From Adineta vaga (Eukaryota > Rotifera): a DNA stretch of 64,000 nt. The stretch lies in the NCBI GenBank assembly GCA_021613535.1, contig CP075496.1, forward strand, positions 13,702,001 to 13,766,000. The letters are read 5' to 3'. The position numbers and the translations under genes are program-made. Below are positions 38,030 to 49,333 of this stretch, in pieces (position 1 is the stretch's first letter; every line of letters begins with the position of its first letter). The notes under the pieces are model-generated. The model was not told the origin of the DNA, searched no databases, and worked only from the letters and a program-made list of their open reading frames with translations.

Positions 38030-41000
38030 ATGGGTAAACGAGGCCGTCCACCAAAACGAAAAGTTGTGACAGAAACACCAAAGAAAGTTGAAGAATGTTA
38101 TATGATATTGAGTAGTGATGAAGAAACCAATAAAACAGAGAAATCATTACGTTTACCATCACCAAATCAACGTCGAGGAGCAGGCAATGAACGTGGTAGA
38201 ACAATTTCTCTTACACCACCAGATCGTACCGTATCTGTAAAGAAAACAACACCGGTTACAAAAAAGAAGATTATACTTAATGGAAATCATAAAAAAAATC
38301 AATCATCCGGTGATAGTGATGCAACTGAAGTGTATGTATATGAGATTAATAGAGAAATACGAAGTAATTTTTGTTTTTCCCATAGATATTCTGTTAGTAA
38401 TGATGATGATCACGATGATGAAGATTCGAATAAGAAACCAACAAAAGTTTCACCAACAAAGCGTAAACGAAAACCTGCACCAATTAAAGTCAATCATGAT
38501 TTATCGGAAAATAGTGATGATGATCTCATTTATTCTCGTCGTTCGATTGTATTAAAACCGAAAAGACGTCAACAAACTCCTTCATCATCATCCATATCGA
38601 GTGGAGATAGTCAATCACTCAAACGTGCCCGTCCACCCATTCCAACATTTAAACGTACACAAGGAAAAAAGAACAAGAAAAATATTGATGAAACATCCGA
38701 CGACGATACAGATATTATTACTGATGAAGATTATCAAACTGATGTTGAAAAAATGGATGATGATGCATTAATCAAAAAGACAGAACGTCGAATGTTGAAT
38801 GATGAAGATTTAACTCATATGACAAAGAAAGCTTTAGAAGATGAACGACAACGTGTTCAACGTGTTCAAGAAAAACAATCACAATTTTCACAAATCATTC
38901 TCGATGATGATAATGATGATTCATTATTAGATAATAATAATACAAAAAAACCTAACGGAGAAATTGAAGCAAAACTTGTTTTTGAATATGAAAAAAATAC
39001 AACTGAACCATTGATAGCTGTTCTACCAGAATTAGTAAGTAAAATGAAAGCACATCAAATAGATGGAACATTGTTTCTTTGGGATAACGTTTTTGAATCA
39101 ATTGCACAAATTAAAAAAGATAATACGGGTACTGGTTGTATTTTAGCACATCATATGGGTTTGTAAGTATTCATTTCTACATATTCTTTAATGAATAAAT
39201 ATCTGTTTTTAGAGGAAAAACATTTCAATTAATTTCATTTCTTCATACTGTATTTAAACATAACGACATAACTCAAACACATACTTGTTTAATTCTTTGT
39301 CCAGTTAATGTTATATCAAATTGGTCGGCTGAATTTTCTCATTGGTTATCAGGTCTACGTCCAACAATAAAAGTTTATCAATTTTCATTATTCAAAAGTA
39401 AATCAGCACGTTGGGAATGTTTAGATAAATGGAATAAAAAAGGTGGGGTAATGTTAATGGGTTATGAAATTTATCGTCGTCTATCTAATGATGTGGATTA
39501 TAATTTCTTTTTAACAAATCCTGGACCAGATATTGTCGTTTGTGACGAAGGTCATGTACTTAAAAATGCAAATGCAGGAATTTCTAAAGCTTTAAATAAG
39601 ATTCGAACAAAACGACGAATTATATTAACAGGAACACCATTACAAAATAACTTAAAAGAATATTATTATATGGTACATTTTGTTAAACCACATTTATGTA
39701 AGTTTAATTTAGGAATTGAAAGAAAAATTCAATGAAATTTCATTTAGTGGGTACATATCGTGAATTTAAGAATCAATTTATTGATCCAATTCGTGGTGGA
39801 CAACATAAAGATTCGAATATATATGCCGTACAATTGATGAAACGACGAGCATTTGCATTACATGAACGTTTAAAACATTGTACAAATCGGTAAAAGATGA
39901 TTTTGAATCGAAAATATTCATTTTATCTTGATATTTTAGATGTGATTTTAATGTTTTACGAAGATATTTACCAGAAAAATATGAATATGTGATTAAAATC
40001 TATATGGGAAATTTACAAAAACAACTTTATGATCGTTACTTAAAAATTCAAAATATCGATCCGACTAGTTCGTTATTTTTCCAGTTCAATCTTTGATTTA
40101 AATTGTTTGTTTTTTTGTTTTAGCTGGTTCGTTTAATACAGCAAAATTATTTGCTGATTATCAATATCTAATGAAAATTTGGACAGTAAGTTCATTTTTA
40201 ATTACTAAAACAAAAGAATGAGATTTCATTGAATTCTTTTAGCATCCGTGGTTATTACGACCACATTTTATTGATCGTTGGAAAAAACAACAGAAAAAAG
40301 ATGCAAATGAATTAGATGAAATTGATCCATTCTTTAATGATATTATCGCTGGATTATCCGATGAAGATGAAGAACAACAACAACAACAACGGAAAAAATC
40401 ATCTGGACCAAAGAAACAAATAACAAAAACAGTAATTTTATCTTCATAGTTTTTCATTTTCATCGGTTTGTTTGCTTCTAGAAACCATTAGATTCTCATC
40501 ATCGACGTAAACATAATGATGACGATGGCAATTCCAGTAGTCATTCATCATCGTCATCTACATCGGAATTTTTAGCTTTATTTAATAATACAAATTGGAA
40601 ACAATATGGTACAACATCCAAAACATCACCTACTTCAACAAATTCATCAATAACCGATCCATGTCAACGTGCTATGCATAACGAATGGTGGTTTTCAATG
40701 TTTGATGATACAGCTGAATATGATATAGGTTTAAGTGGAAAATTAACATTTCTAAAGACATTACTTGAAGAATGTGAACAAATTGGTGATAAAGTTTTGT
40801 TATTTAGTCGTTCACTTTTCTCGCTTTCATATTTGGAACAATATCTTAAATATTGGGATTCAATAACAAGTGGAAAAAAGATTCAAGCAGATGATTTCGA
40901 TGCCAAAGTCAAAGCAAATGGTCGATGGAAATTTGGTATTGATTATTTTCGTATTGATGGTATGTTGATATAGATGATTATTTTGATGATCGAATAAACA

Positions 41001-42316
41001 AAACTATGGTTTTAGGCAGTACAGATATAACAACACGAACGAACTATATATCAAAATTTAATGATACAGCAAATATTCGTTCACGACTTTTTATTGTTTC
41101 AACAATGGCAGGTGGAATTGGTATTAATTTAATTGGAAGTAATCGTGTTGTTATTTTTGATTGTAGTTGGAATCCTTGTAAGTTATATTAACAAAAAATA
41201 AAAATATATAAATTAGACGAAATATTTTATTTGTTTGTTTGTTTAGCATCGGATTTACAAGCTTTATTTCGTTCATATCGTTTGGGTCAAAAGAAAACAA
41301 CATATGTCTATCGATTATTAAGTAAAGGTTCTATGGAAGAGAAAATCTATTTTCGACAAGTTAATAAACAAGCTATGGCACAACGGTAAATTTGTTTTCA
41401 TTAAATTGTATTATTTCTATAGTGATTTTCGTTCTCTAGAGTCGTTGATGCTCAACAACTTGCTCGACATTTTACTGAATCAGAATTACGTGAACTTTAT
41501 TCATTTAAAATTGATGAAGATGAACCACAAGAACATATCAATAAACGTTCACCAGATGATATTATTCTAACAAATTGTATTGCTAAACATTCAACACTTG
41601 TGCAAAATATTCTCGAACATGATTCATTACTTGAAAATCATGTTGACGAACAATTAACGCGTGAAGAGAAATATTATGCCTTGAAAGAACTTGAACGTGA
41701 TGAACGTCAAGCTGAATATCAAGCTAATGTGGCGAAAACTTTAGCAAATATATCACAAAATAATAATAATAATTCATCGAAATGTATTCCAACTCCATCA
41801 GAAATCAAATTTAATGATACGAAATTAATCACTCTACCACCAGTGAATACTTACAATCCTTATCAACCTCCACCACCAATGTGTGCTCAGGCACGTGCAG
41901 GACTTTCTACAGCTGAAGAAGCTCGTGGTCTTGAACGTTTAACTGAATTATTATTTCCAAAAGAAGCGCCACCTCTACCCGCTGGTAAAGGAGCAGATTT
42001 ACCACCATTAAAAGAAATAACTGATATGCCTGTATCAAAAGATGAAATTGCAGATATCGATCTTGATGAAGAAGATTTTGATCCACGAACAAAACGTGAA
42101 AAACAAAAAGCTTTTTTACAAGAACAACGTGCGTTAGTTAAATTATATAATGATAAGAAGAAATTGCTCAATCCACCACGTGTTCCAAAAATTTTAAAAC
42201 GTCCAAAAAAGACATCACAAGTTAGTACATCATTCGTTCCAAATCCATATCAATTCATGCCAGTGACACTTAATCCATTTGATATACCACCAAATATACA
42301 AAAACGTCCAGATTAA
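38030..42316 (+). CDS. ATRX: ATRX/XNP-type SNF2 chromatin remodeller
   Basis: DNA translocase that in animals deposits H3.3 in heterochromatin together with DAXX. The start [13 protein letters not shown] is an AT-hook. About 300 residues of acidic/basic disorder follow. The ATPase shows motif I HHMGLGKTFQ across the first splice, [17 protein letters not shown], motif [11 protein letters not shown] (DEGH as in ATRX) and motif [17 protein letters not shown]. The second RecA lobe has [62 protein letters not shown] and [35 protein letters not shown] and the later [19 protein letters not shown] match the ATRX C-terminal extension. No ADD (PHD-like) domain is present. About 54 bp at 38332-38385 look like an intron whose length is a multiple of three, so it hides inside an open frame. 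Confidence 0.9.
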
Positions 42317-42576
42317 ATTTCATATTTCTTTGTGTGTGTGTGTGTATTTGTCAGATCATGTAGATAGTTCGATTTCAATATCAAATATGTGAATTTTGTT
42401 CGTTTTTCTTTTTTCTGTTTTTCACCGGTTTTTTAAAAACAAATGTATTCGCTGTGTGTTTCGTTTTGTTTTGTTGTCTTTCTAGGTTTAGAAATGTATT
42501 AGAATTTGTTGTTTTGTTATCGTGAGCCTCTGTTAAAAGGAGATTACTTCACTTGACATTTGTTCTTGATAACAAA

Positions 42577-42585
42577 TATAAATAG
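42577..42585 (+). promoter_or_regulatory. TATA-like box of the GPI-anchored enzyme gene
   Basis: TATAAATAG 38-46 bp before the ATG at 42623, about 260 bp after the ATRX stop. It implies a very short 5' UTR. The 42317-42576 spacer is T/G-rich, with a (TG)n run at about 42333-42346. Confidence 0.45.
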
Positions 42586-42622
42586 CAAACTGAATAAAAC
42601 CTTCTCAGAACACTAGAAAAAG

Positions 42623-44380
42623 ATGTTTTTATACCTCACTTGTCTCCTTCTTCTTCTGCAATTCATTGCTAATCTACATGGACAAAATACATGTCGATTT
42701 GCAGAATTATTCACGATTGATGAACTTGTTTCGAATCGAAATGATGCAATTCATCGGTTTAAAATGCATATGTGTTTATGGGAAGGAAAATTCGGTAATG
42801 GAGTTGGATATAATCATGAAACAGGTATAACTTATGATGGTCATAAAATAGATTATACAACAGGTGATTTACATGAAAATTTGCAATATTGGACAGCAGC
42901 ATCAAAAGAAGCATTACATGTCAATATACTTTCGTTATATTTAATGGATAATATTTATGCGAGACAATTCTTTGGAAATGCATCACAAGATGAAATCGTG
43001 AAAATTTTAGAGAGAAAAATTAATTCATACGATGATTTTCATCGACGTTTTCCAGGTTTTGGAGGATTCTTACCATGGTTTGCAGCAAATGGTTCAGCAA
43101 TGAATTTACTCAATGGATGGGAAAGTAAAGTACCTGGTCTTGATAATGGACAATTGATTTGGAGTATTAAAATTCTAATTGAATCATTAAAAAGCAAAAG
43201 TTTATTTGCATTAGCCGATAAATATCAACGAAGAATTGATCTAATGACACAAACAGTGATTCCAGTGTTTTATGAAGCTAAACGAGGTGGCATTCGATGT
43301 GAATCTGGTATCTTAGATATGTTCAATGAAAGTCAGATCACAAATCCACATAACTATGTTACAAGAGGAGATTGTTTACTAGATGATCCATACGAAGGTA
43401 AGAAAGAAAATATAATCGTCGTTTTTTTTCATTTCTTCTTTATCGATTTTTGAATAGGTGAATTAATGACATATTTTATGGATTTATACGCACCTTGGAA
43501 TTTATACAACTATACAATAGAAGAACGAAATCGTTTATGGATCTATAAACGTGCTCGTCTTATTCGTGATGAATTTAATACAACATCATCGACAAGTACA
43601 ATTTCACCAAAACAAATAACTGTTCAACGTGGTTTTTGGTTTTCAAGTCATGAACAATGGAAATATTTCTATTTACCTTATCAAGATATTGATTTACAAC
43701 GACGTTTATTTATAAATGGAGAAAAAGTTCGTGTTTATCATTCAGCACAAAATCGTATTCCTGGTCTTTATGCAAGTGTTGCATCAGATGCTAAACTTGG
43801 TACATATGAAGTTAATTATCTAAGTGCATGTGGTATTCAACAAATTGCTTTTCAACCTATTCAACATACATCTGTTATTACACCTTATGCAAGTTTTCCT
43901 GTCATTATGGCAAACGAATCTATTGGTTTGGCTTGGTATTTAAATATGCTTCAAGGTCCAGCAATGCAAAATTTATATGGAAGTACTGAAGCAACGAATG
44001 TGAATGGTGCAACAATATCACCAGTGATTACATGGGATTCAAAAATAACAACTGTCGTTGCAATGCTTAGTACTCCATTGATTGATGTCGCTCGACAGAT
44101 TCTTAAACGTGATAATACTTATCAACGTTTTTTCAATATCACAGAATTTGAATGGTCAAGAGTATTTGGTTCAAAACCACTTTTAGGTGAAGATCTTCTC
44201 TGGTCATTACCTACCGTTTCAATTCCTCGTCCAACAGACGGTGTTTCAGACTTTACTCAATGTAATAATATGGTAACAACTACTGCATTACCTTCGTATG
44301 CGCTATCAACCTTTTATAAACCTTGTTATATCGTGTTTGTCATCTTTCTATTTATTCTTCATGTTCTTCTATTGAATTAG
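42623..44380 (+). CDS. Secreted, putatively GPI-anchored glycoamylase-like protein
   Basis: Two exons (42623-43397, 43458-44380), about 565 residues. A clear signal peptide (FLYLTCLLLLLQFIANLHG) starts the protein. A hydrophobic C-terminal tail (CYIVFVIFLFILHVLLLN) after a Ser/Thr stretch fits a GPI-attachment signal. The body has several N-glycosylation sites. Motifs FPGFGGFLPWFAANGS, GWESKVPGLDNGQLIWSIKI and PYASFPVIMANESIGLAWYL suggest an (alpha/alpha)6-barrel of the 'glycoamylase-like' group that includes GH144/GH162 beta-1,2-glucanases. This is recognised from memory of the fold's LDNGQL-type motif, not from an alignment. Catalytic residues are not assigned. It would act at the cell surface. 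AATAAA at 44385-44390. Confidence 0.6.
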
Positions 44381-44683
44381 AATGAATAAATATACTTAAG
44401 TCCAATCCTTTGTTGTTTTTTCTTTTCTTTCTCTCATTTCTTTAGGTGCGTCGTTATGTTGATCTTATTTACGCAGCTTTTTAAAGGACATTACCGATTC
44501 TTTTTTTGCACCTGTTGTAGTTATGTACTAGACGTGCATTTCGTCGAGAAAAATGAAAGAGAATTCTTGAAAAATAAAAAGAATTTTTCTTACGTTCTCT
44601 TCTTTTTCTTTCTATATATATATATATATAGAGGTGTTGTTCTCCTTTTTCTAGAATTTAGTAAAGAAAACACAAGTATACAC

Positions 44684-45235
44684 ATGGGTTCAGAAGGTTT
44701 AAGTCATAAATTTACAGCTAAAGATCCAACATTTAAAGGAAAAATAGCAGAAGATGACAAATCTTCTTCTCATAATTCAATGTTTCATACACCTGGAACA
44801 CAGCCTGTATCACTTAGTAATGGTTCAACATCGTCATCAACTGTAAAAATTAAACGAAAATCACATTCTAAATATACAAAATTATATAAACTTTATCGAC
44901 GACAATTATCTCATATTGAAACAACATTAAATGCAATTGAATCTTTATCAAAATCATCAAAAAATGATCAAAATCAAATTTTATTCTCAACACGAAAACA
45001 TGTTGATGAATTGAATGAAAAATTAGAAAATTATCGTAATGTTCGATCACCAGAAGATCACAAACATTTTGATTCAATAAAACATGATATTGAACAATTA
45101 ATTGACGATTTAAAATTTTACAAAATGAATTCTAATGATTCTGATTCAAATAATACAATTGATTATTTAGTTGGATTCCCTCTAGATGTTTCGAATAGTG
45201 ACGATGATGAAGATGAAACTTTAGTCTATTTTTGA
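44684..45235 (+). CDS. Uncharacterised small coiled-coil protein
   Basis: 183 residues from MGSEGLSHKF; an upstream in-frame ATG (44456) would add a low-complexity stretch crossing a TATA repeat (44613-44630), so the later start is preferred. Residues about 1-60 are polar and Ser-rich. From KYTKLYKLYRRQLSHIETTL to DSIKHDIEQLIDDLKFYK there are heptad-like helices. The end is acidic (SNSDDDEDETLVYF). No family is recognised. Its 3' UTR (to about 45370) has a diverged second copy at about 57146-57290, next to the other E2 locus. Confidence 0.6.
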   Translation: MGSEGLSHKFTAKDPTFKGKIAEDDKSSSHNSMFHTPGTQPVSLSNGSTSSSTVKIKRKSHSKYTKLYKLYRRQLSHIETTLNAIESLSKSSKNDQNQILFSTRKHVDELNEKLENYRNVRSPEDHKHFDSIKHDIEQLIDDLKFYKMNSNDSDSNNTIDYLVGFPLDVSNSDDDEDETLVYF

Positions 45236-45469
45236 ATCTTTTCATTTATAATATTCTTCTTTCCTTTTTTTTGTAGAATGATCTTAAATGTGATATTGTA
45301 CTTGTTGTATATAACTCGCTGAATATTTTTTCGCTTTCTCTAACATAATAAAAAAAAAGGATATTTTTTACAAATCAATCGTTGTACTCTCTGTTTAGGA
45401 TGTATGCAAAACTAAGATATATGAAAATAATCACATACTACTTCTATAGATAGATAAGGCAAAGTCTAA

Positions 45470-45690
45470 TTTCAGTACAAAATAAGAACATCTGAAGATC
45501 AGGATTGTCGGTAGGATTAATGATAGACTGCCGTTAGTATACGAACTCATTGGGTATGAAAGAAAATATGTGATCAAAGTTGATTTTAATTGGAAGAGAA
45601 ATAGTCTTCTAAATACAATACTTCAGAAAAACTCGTCAGATAATGACTGCATATTTTTGCTATACAAAGTCATTGTCATTCTTCTCTACG
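45470..45690 (-). pseudogene. Decayed fragment of an E2 ubiquitin-conjugating gene
   Basis: Two blocks match the intact E2 coding sequence at 58856-59500. 45475-45525 matches about 58972-59047 (shared GTACAAAATAAGAA and GATCAGGATT strings). 45533-45690 matches about 59218-59380 (shared CATACGAACTC, then a diverged match including AAAACTCGTC). The middle, including the catalytic-Cys exon, is missing and the frame is broken. It sits between the coiled-coil gene and GPCR copy 2. Confidence 0.65.
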
Positions 45691-45894
45691 TCAAACGAGG
45701 ATTATTGAAAAATATCATTATATATTCATTTGTTTAAATTTCATTAATTCTTCATGAAGATAAGATATTTATACTCTATAAAACAGTTACTTTCTAATTA
45801 ATTAAATATGAAATCAAGTACAATAACCATTAAATATCTATTTCGTTTCTCATTATGATCAATTTATATCTTCTACGTTATATTTCTTCACATT

Positions 45895-47802
45895 CAAGAT
45901 AATTCCAATCATCACGTGGCGAACAAGGTAAGAATAGAACTTTTATAAAAAAAGAAACTTCCATTCTTGGCTAAGTCATGCTCGAAGCATAGAATTTGTT
46001 AATTAATAGTTAAATCATTTCCTTGAGAATATCTTCATAATATCCCCATATTGTGAGCAAGACACATTTCTACATCACAACGTCAAAGTCTTGTGCGTTT
46101 TTCGAATTTTAATCATTTGATTAAGAGAGGAGATTCATATAACACAAAAGACTCTCATTTGTAATAATAGAAATAACTCGATGAGAACATTCCTTACTAA
46201 TGTTTTGATTATTATGATATTATTGAAACAATTATTTAGCACAAGTTAAGTATTGAAGTCGAAATCGAAAAGTTCGTATTTTTTCCATAGAGGAAAAGCT
46301 TCTTCTTTACCTAGAGTAAAAAAGAGTACCTGACAGATATATTATGAACTTATCCTTTCCTGTTCATGACCAAATTAGATTAAATCAAGCTGATAATGAA
46401 TAATTTCTATTTTTAATAATAGAATAAAGTTAGAACTCATAGATAGATCTCAAATGAACTTTCTAACAAACTAATCGATGGGTGTGGGTGTGTGATTTAG
46501 TAAAGTAGATTAATCAAAATGAAAAGATTAGCAAAGAAAAAACTTATGTTTTATTCTTATTTTTTTAGTTTTATTTGTTTTAGACATACATAATTTCTAT
46601 GCCATCATCATCTCAAGCAGATCCAACATTAGCATTGGTCACACATTTATTCACTTTTTATGGTTATTCAATAATGCTTATCTTTGGTAATATTGGAAAT
46701 CTTCTAAATATTCTACTTTTTCTACAAAAGAAATTAAGAAAAACATCTTGTAATAATTGTAAGATATCTAATTGACCTACTTTCAATTGCTCATCTATCA
46801 ATCTGTTTTTTTTTTCTTTTCAAGATTTTGTAGTCTCAGCATTTACCAATATTATCGCTTTAAATGTCGGTATTTCTTCAATAATTCATGCTGAAATCGA
46901 ACCACGAGATTTAACAGATATTTATTGTAAAATCGAAGGATATATAATGAATGTTTGTCTTCAAGTATCTCGATTTTTAATTGTTGCTGCATGTTTCGAT
47001 CGATATGCACTTTGTTCAACAAATGCTTCTCTTCGAAAATTCTCTCGTGTTTCAGTTGCTCGTCGATATGTTATTCCTTTGATCATTCTTCTTTGGCTAG
47101 TTGTTCCAATTCATGTACCTATTTTTATCACTGTTGTTAACGATACATGTGCATTCGTTGATACTGGAGCTTATTACAATAGTATTTATGGACTTATTCT
47201 CATTGGTATTCTACCACCTGGTTTGATGTTTATTTTTTCATTATTGATATTTCGTAATCTCAAATTACGACAACAACGTCGTCAAATTCATCCATTAGTT
47301 CAAACTCATTCTCTCCCAACAGTCGATGAACAACAACGTTTGAAAATCAAAGATCAACAAGTGTTTGCTATGTTACTTGTTCAAGTTTTTGCTTATGTGG
47401 CATCGAGTACACCATATACAATTACAGTATTCTACCTTGTACTAAATACACTGACAACAGGTGATTATTCATCAGAGAACAAATCTGTCATCACATTTAT
47501 ATTATTTGTTACCGATATGCTTCGTTTTATTTGTCCATTTACTTCATTTTATTTATTTATAACTGTCTCTCGACTTTATCGACGAGAAATGATGTCAATC
47601 ATACGAAAAATTCATCATCGATGGCTTCTATTATGGAATAGAACCCATATAGCTCAACTTGATCCAGTTGGATCACAACATCCTAATTCGAACAGACCAT
47701 TGGAAGTTCGATCTTAACAATATCGTCAACGCAGATGAGACTATTTCAGTTGTGGACATATTTCTTAAACATATTAGATATTGTAGTCAATCATCATAAA
47801 GC
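45895..47802 (+). repeat. Duplicated GPCR segment, copy 2
   Basis: Partner of 8690-10968. Upstream similarity is moderate (45895-46480). From about 46495 (GTGATTTAGTAAAG) to about 47802 it is close to identical, intron and pre-ATG region included. Similarity stops abruptly downstream. Confidence 0.8.
46599..47717 (+). CDS. Rhodopsin-class (FMRFamide-receptor-like) GPCR, copy 2
   Basis: Two exons (46599-46758, 46825-47717), 350 residues, with the same seven-TM core as copy 1 (DRY after TM3, conserved Cys pair, CPFTSFYLF in TM7). Substitutions cluster in the loop before TM7 (LVLNTLTTGDYSSENKS) and a few other sites. One extra base near codon 333 relative to copy 1 changes the reading frame of the tail, so the protein ends SQHPNSNRPLEVRS instead of copy 1's longer tail. 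The TATA-containing 350 bp before copy 1 is absent, so expression may differ. It could be functional with a new tail, or at the start of decay. Confidence 0.75.
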
Positions 47803-49333
47803 ACACAAGAGAATCAATGATTTTATCCATCACATGAGTTGTAGTAAGATGTGTATTCTACGAGAGAATTTCATTTTTTCTACACTTTTCATGATATGGA
47901 TAAAAAACTTCGAACAAAAAAAACCAAGCTAACGATTGTAATTACAAAGATGAGCTTTTGTGAGTTCAGAGATGATTATTCCAACCACGATTGAAATGCT
48001 TAAATAAAAGAAGTTGATGAATCGAAGCGTAGGATGCGCTCATTATGATGTTCATGAATTCTCTTTCTGGTGCAAACTTTGCTTCGACACGTCTACGAAA
48101 AAGTCTGATTGATGTTAATAGTATTTGAAAAGTGCAAAAATAGAAAGGAAATACTATTACCGCAAACGTGATATAAGAGAAAAAGAAAATCATATAATAA
48201 TTACTTCCGCAATCTCATTTATTCTATTTGGATAGGGAGTAGTAATTTGTGGAATGTACAACGTTCGCGACAAGAAGTGAAATAAAGTAAAGAATGCTGT
48301 AAATGTTGATGGAAGTAACTTGACGATTGTGAGAGAAACTATCGGTGATATCCATTGTATGTTGTTTGTGTATTATGGTGTAACCTGGGGAAGGTAGAGA
48401 TCTCGGTCCCACCACCTGAAAATTTAATTAAGCATAGCTATATATTAGCCAAATAAATAACAATCACTTAGAATGCCTTAGTTTCCATATAAAATTACTT
48501 AAGTTACTAAGTCGCTTGTCTTAAATGGAAAGAATATACACATAAGCTTCAGCGTGAGTGAAATACTAAATTTCAGGATTTAGCAATAACAGTTGGATAC
48601 AGACCATGTAACAAATTATGATTATGAATTAGCTGAAACAGTGAAATCTCGCTCAAACGAATCGAAAGAAGAGAAACAACGTCATGAAAATGAAAATGAA
48701 CATCACTACATTGTACAAAACTTTGAATCAAATAATTTTATTAATTCATCAATCACAACAAGTACAGTAAATCATGATTGATACTATAAACTCATTTCAT
48801 TTATAAATTGTGCAGTATTTCTTTTAAAATAACCAACATAGAGCTGAGCTGTTTTAAGCAGGAGTCTAGTTAGTGCTTCCTTTACCTCTTTAATCATTTC
48901 CGTAGTAATGTGAAGAACAGTAGGCGGATCAGGGCGAAGGTATAAGTGAGGATAGATACTCTTCTTGAACGATACTTGCATTCTTGTGAGAAAAGAAAAA
49001 GCAAGACTACGAATATGATTTAACTACGAAAATTAGTTTATTCATTAAATCTACTTGATCTAAATATAATTGATATTTTGATTCTGCAGAATTGTTTTCA
49101 TTTTAACAATAACAATATCTTCTATCATTATTCAATAAATCAACTGTATAAGAATATGTTACACTTGTCTATTTTTCGAAATAGTTGTTTTTGTTGATTT
49201 AATTCTTCATATGACTATAGATGTTTTGTTTTTATTTGATAAAAACATCTTCAAAAAAACGTAAAGTATATAAAATACGAAAGCCAAGAAAATATCGAGA
49301 TTGTAATGCAAAAAAATACCGTTTTGAATATTT
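47803..49333. other. Gene-poor stretch with decayed coding fragments
   Basis: It holds the broken membrane-protein gene noted separately, plus two short frames. One is plus 48593-48781 (Glu/Asn-rich, possibly a last exon after a TAACAG acceptor). The other is minus 48784-48981 (YPHLYLRPDPPTVLHITTEM…), which looks protein-like but has no neighbours. None could be assigned. Confidence 0.4.
47966..48420 (-). pseudogene. Broken multi-pass membrane-protein gene
   Basis: An acceptor-like TTTTCAG at about 48420 opens a frame with a TM (SINIYSILYFISLLVANV). A one-base shift is then needed to enter a second frame reading PQITTPYPNRINEIAEVII, and another shift to enter a third with TM2 (SYITFAVIVFPFYFCTF) and a basic C-terminal segment (RLFRRRVEAKFAPEREF…KHFNRGWNNHL). 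Each piece looks like normal protein but the frame is broken twice; alternative unseen splicing cannot be excluded. Family not recognised. Confidence 0.35.

Noticed and set aside
44456-44683. N-terminal extension of the coiled-coil protein
   Set aside because: The extension is hydrophobic low-complexity sequence that crosses a TATA repeat and looks like untranslated leader or promoter.
45236-45690. Intact second E2 gene
   Set aside because: The catalytic exon is missing and the two recognisable blocks are out of frame and abut after a deletion, so it is recorded as a relic.
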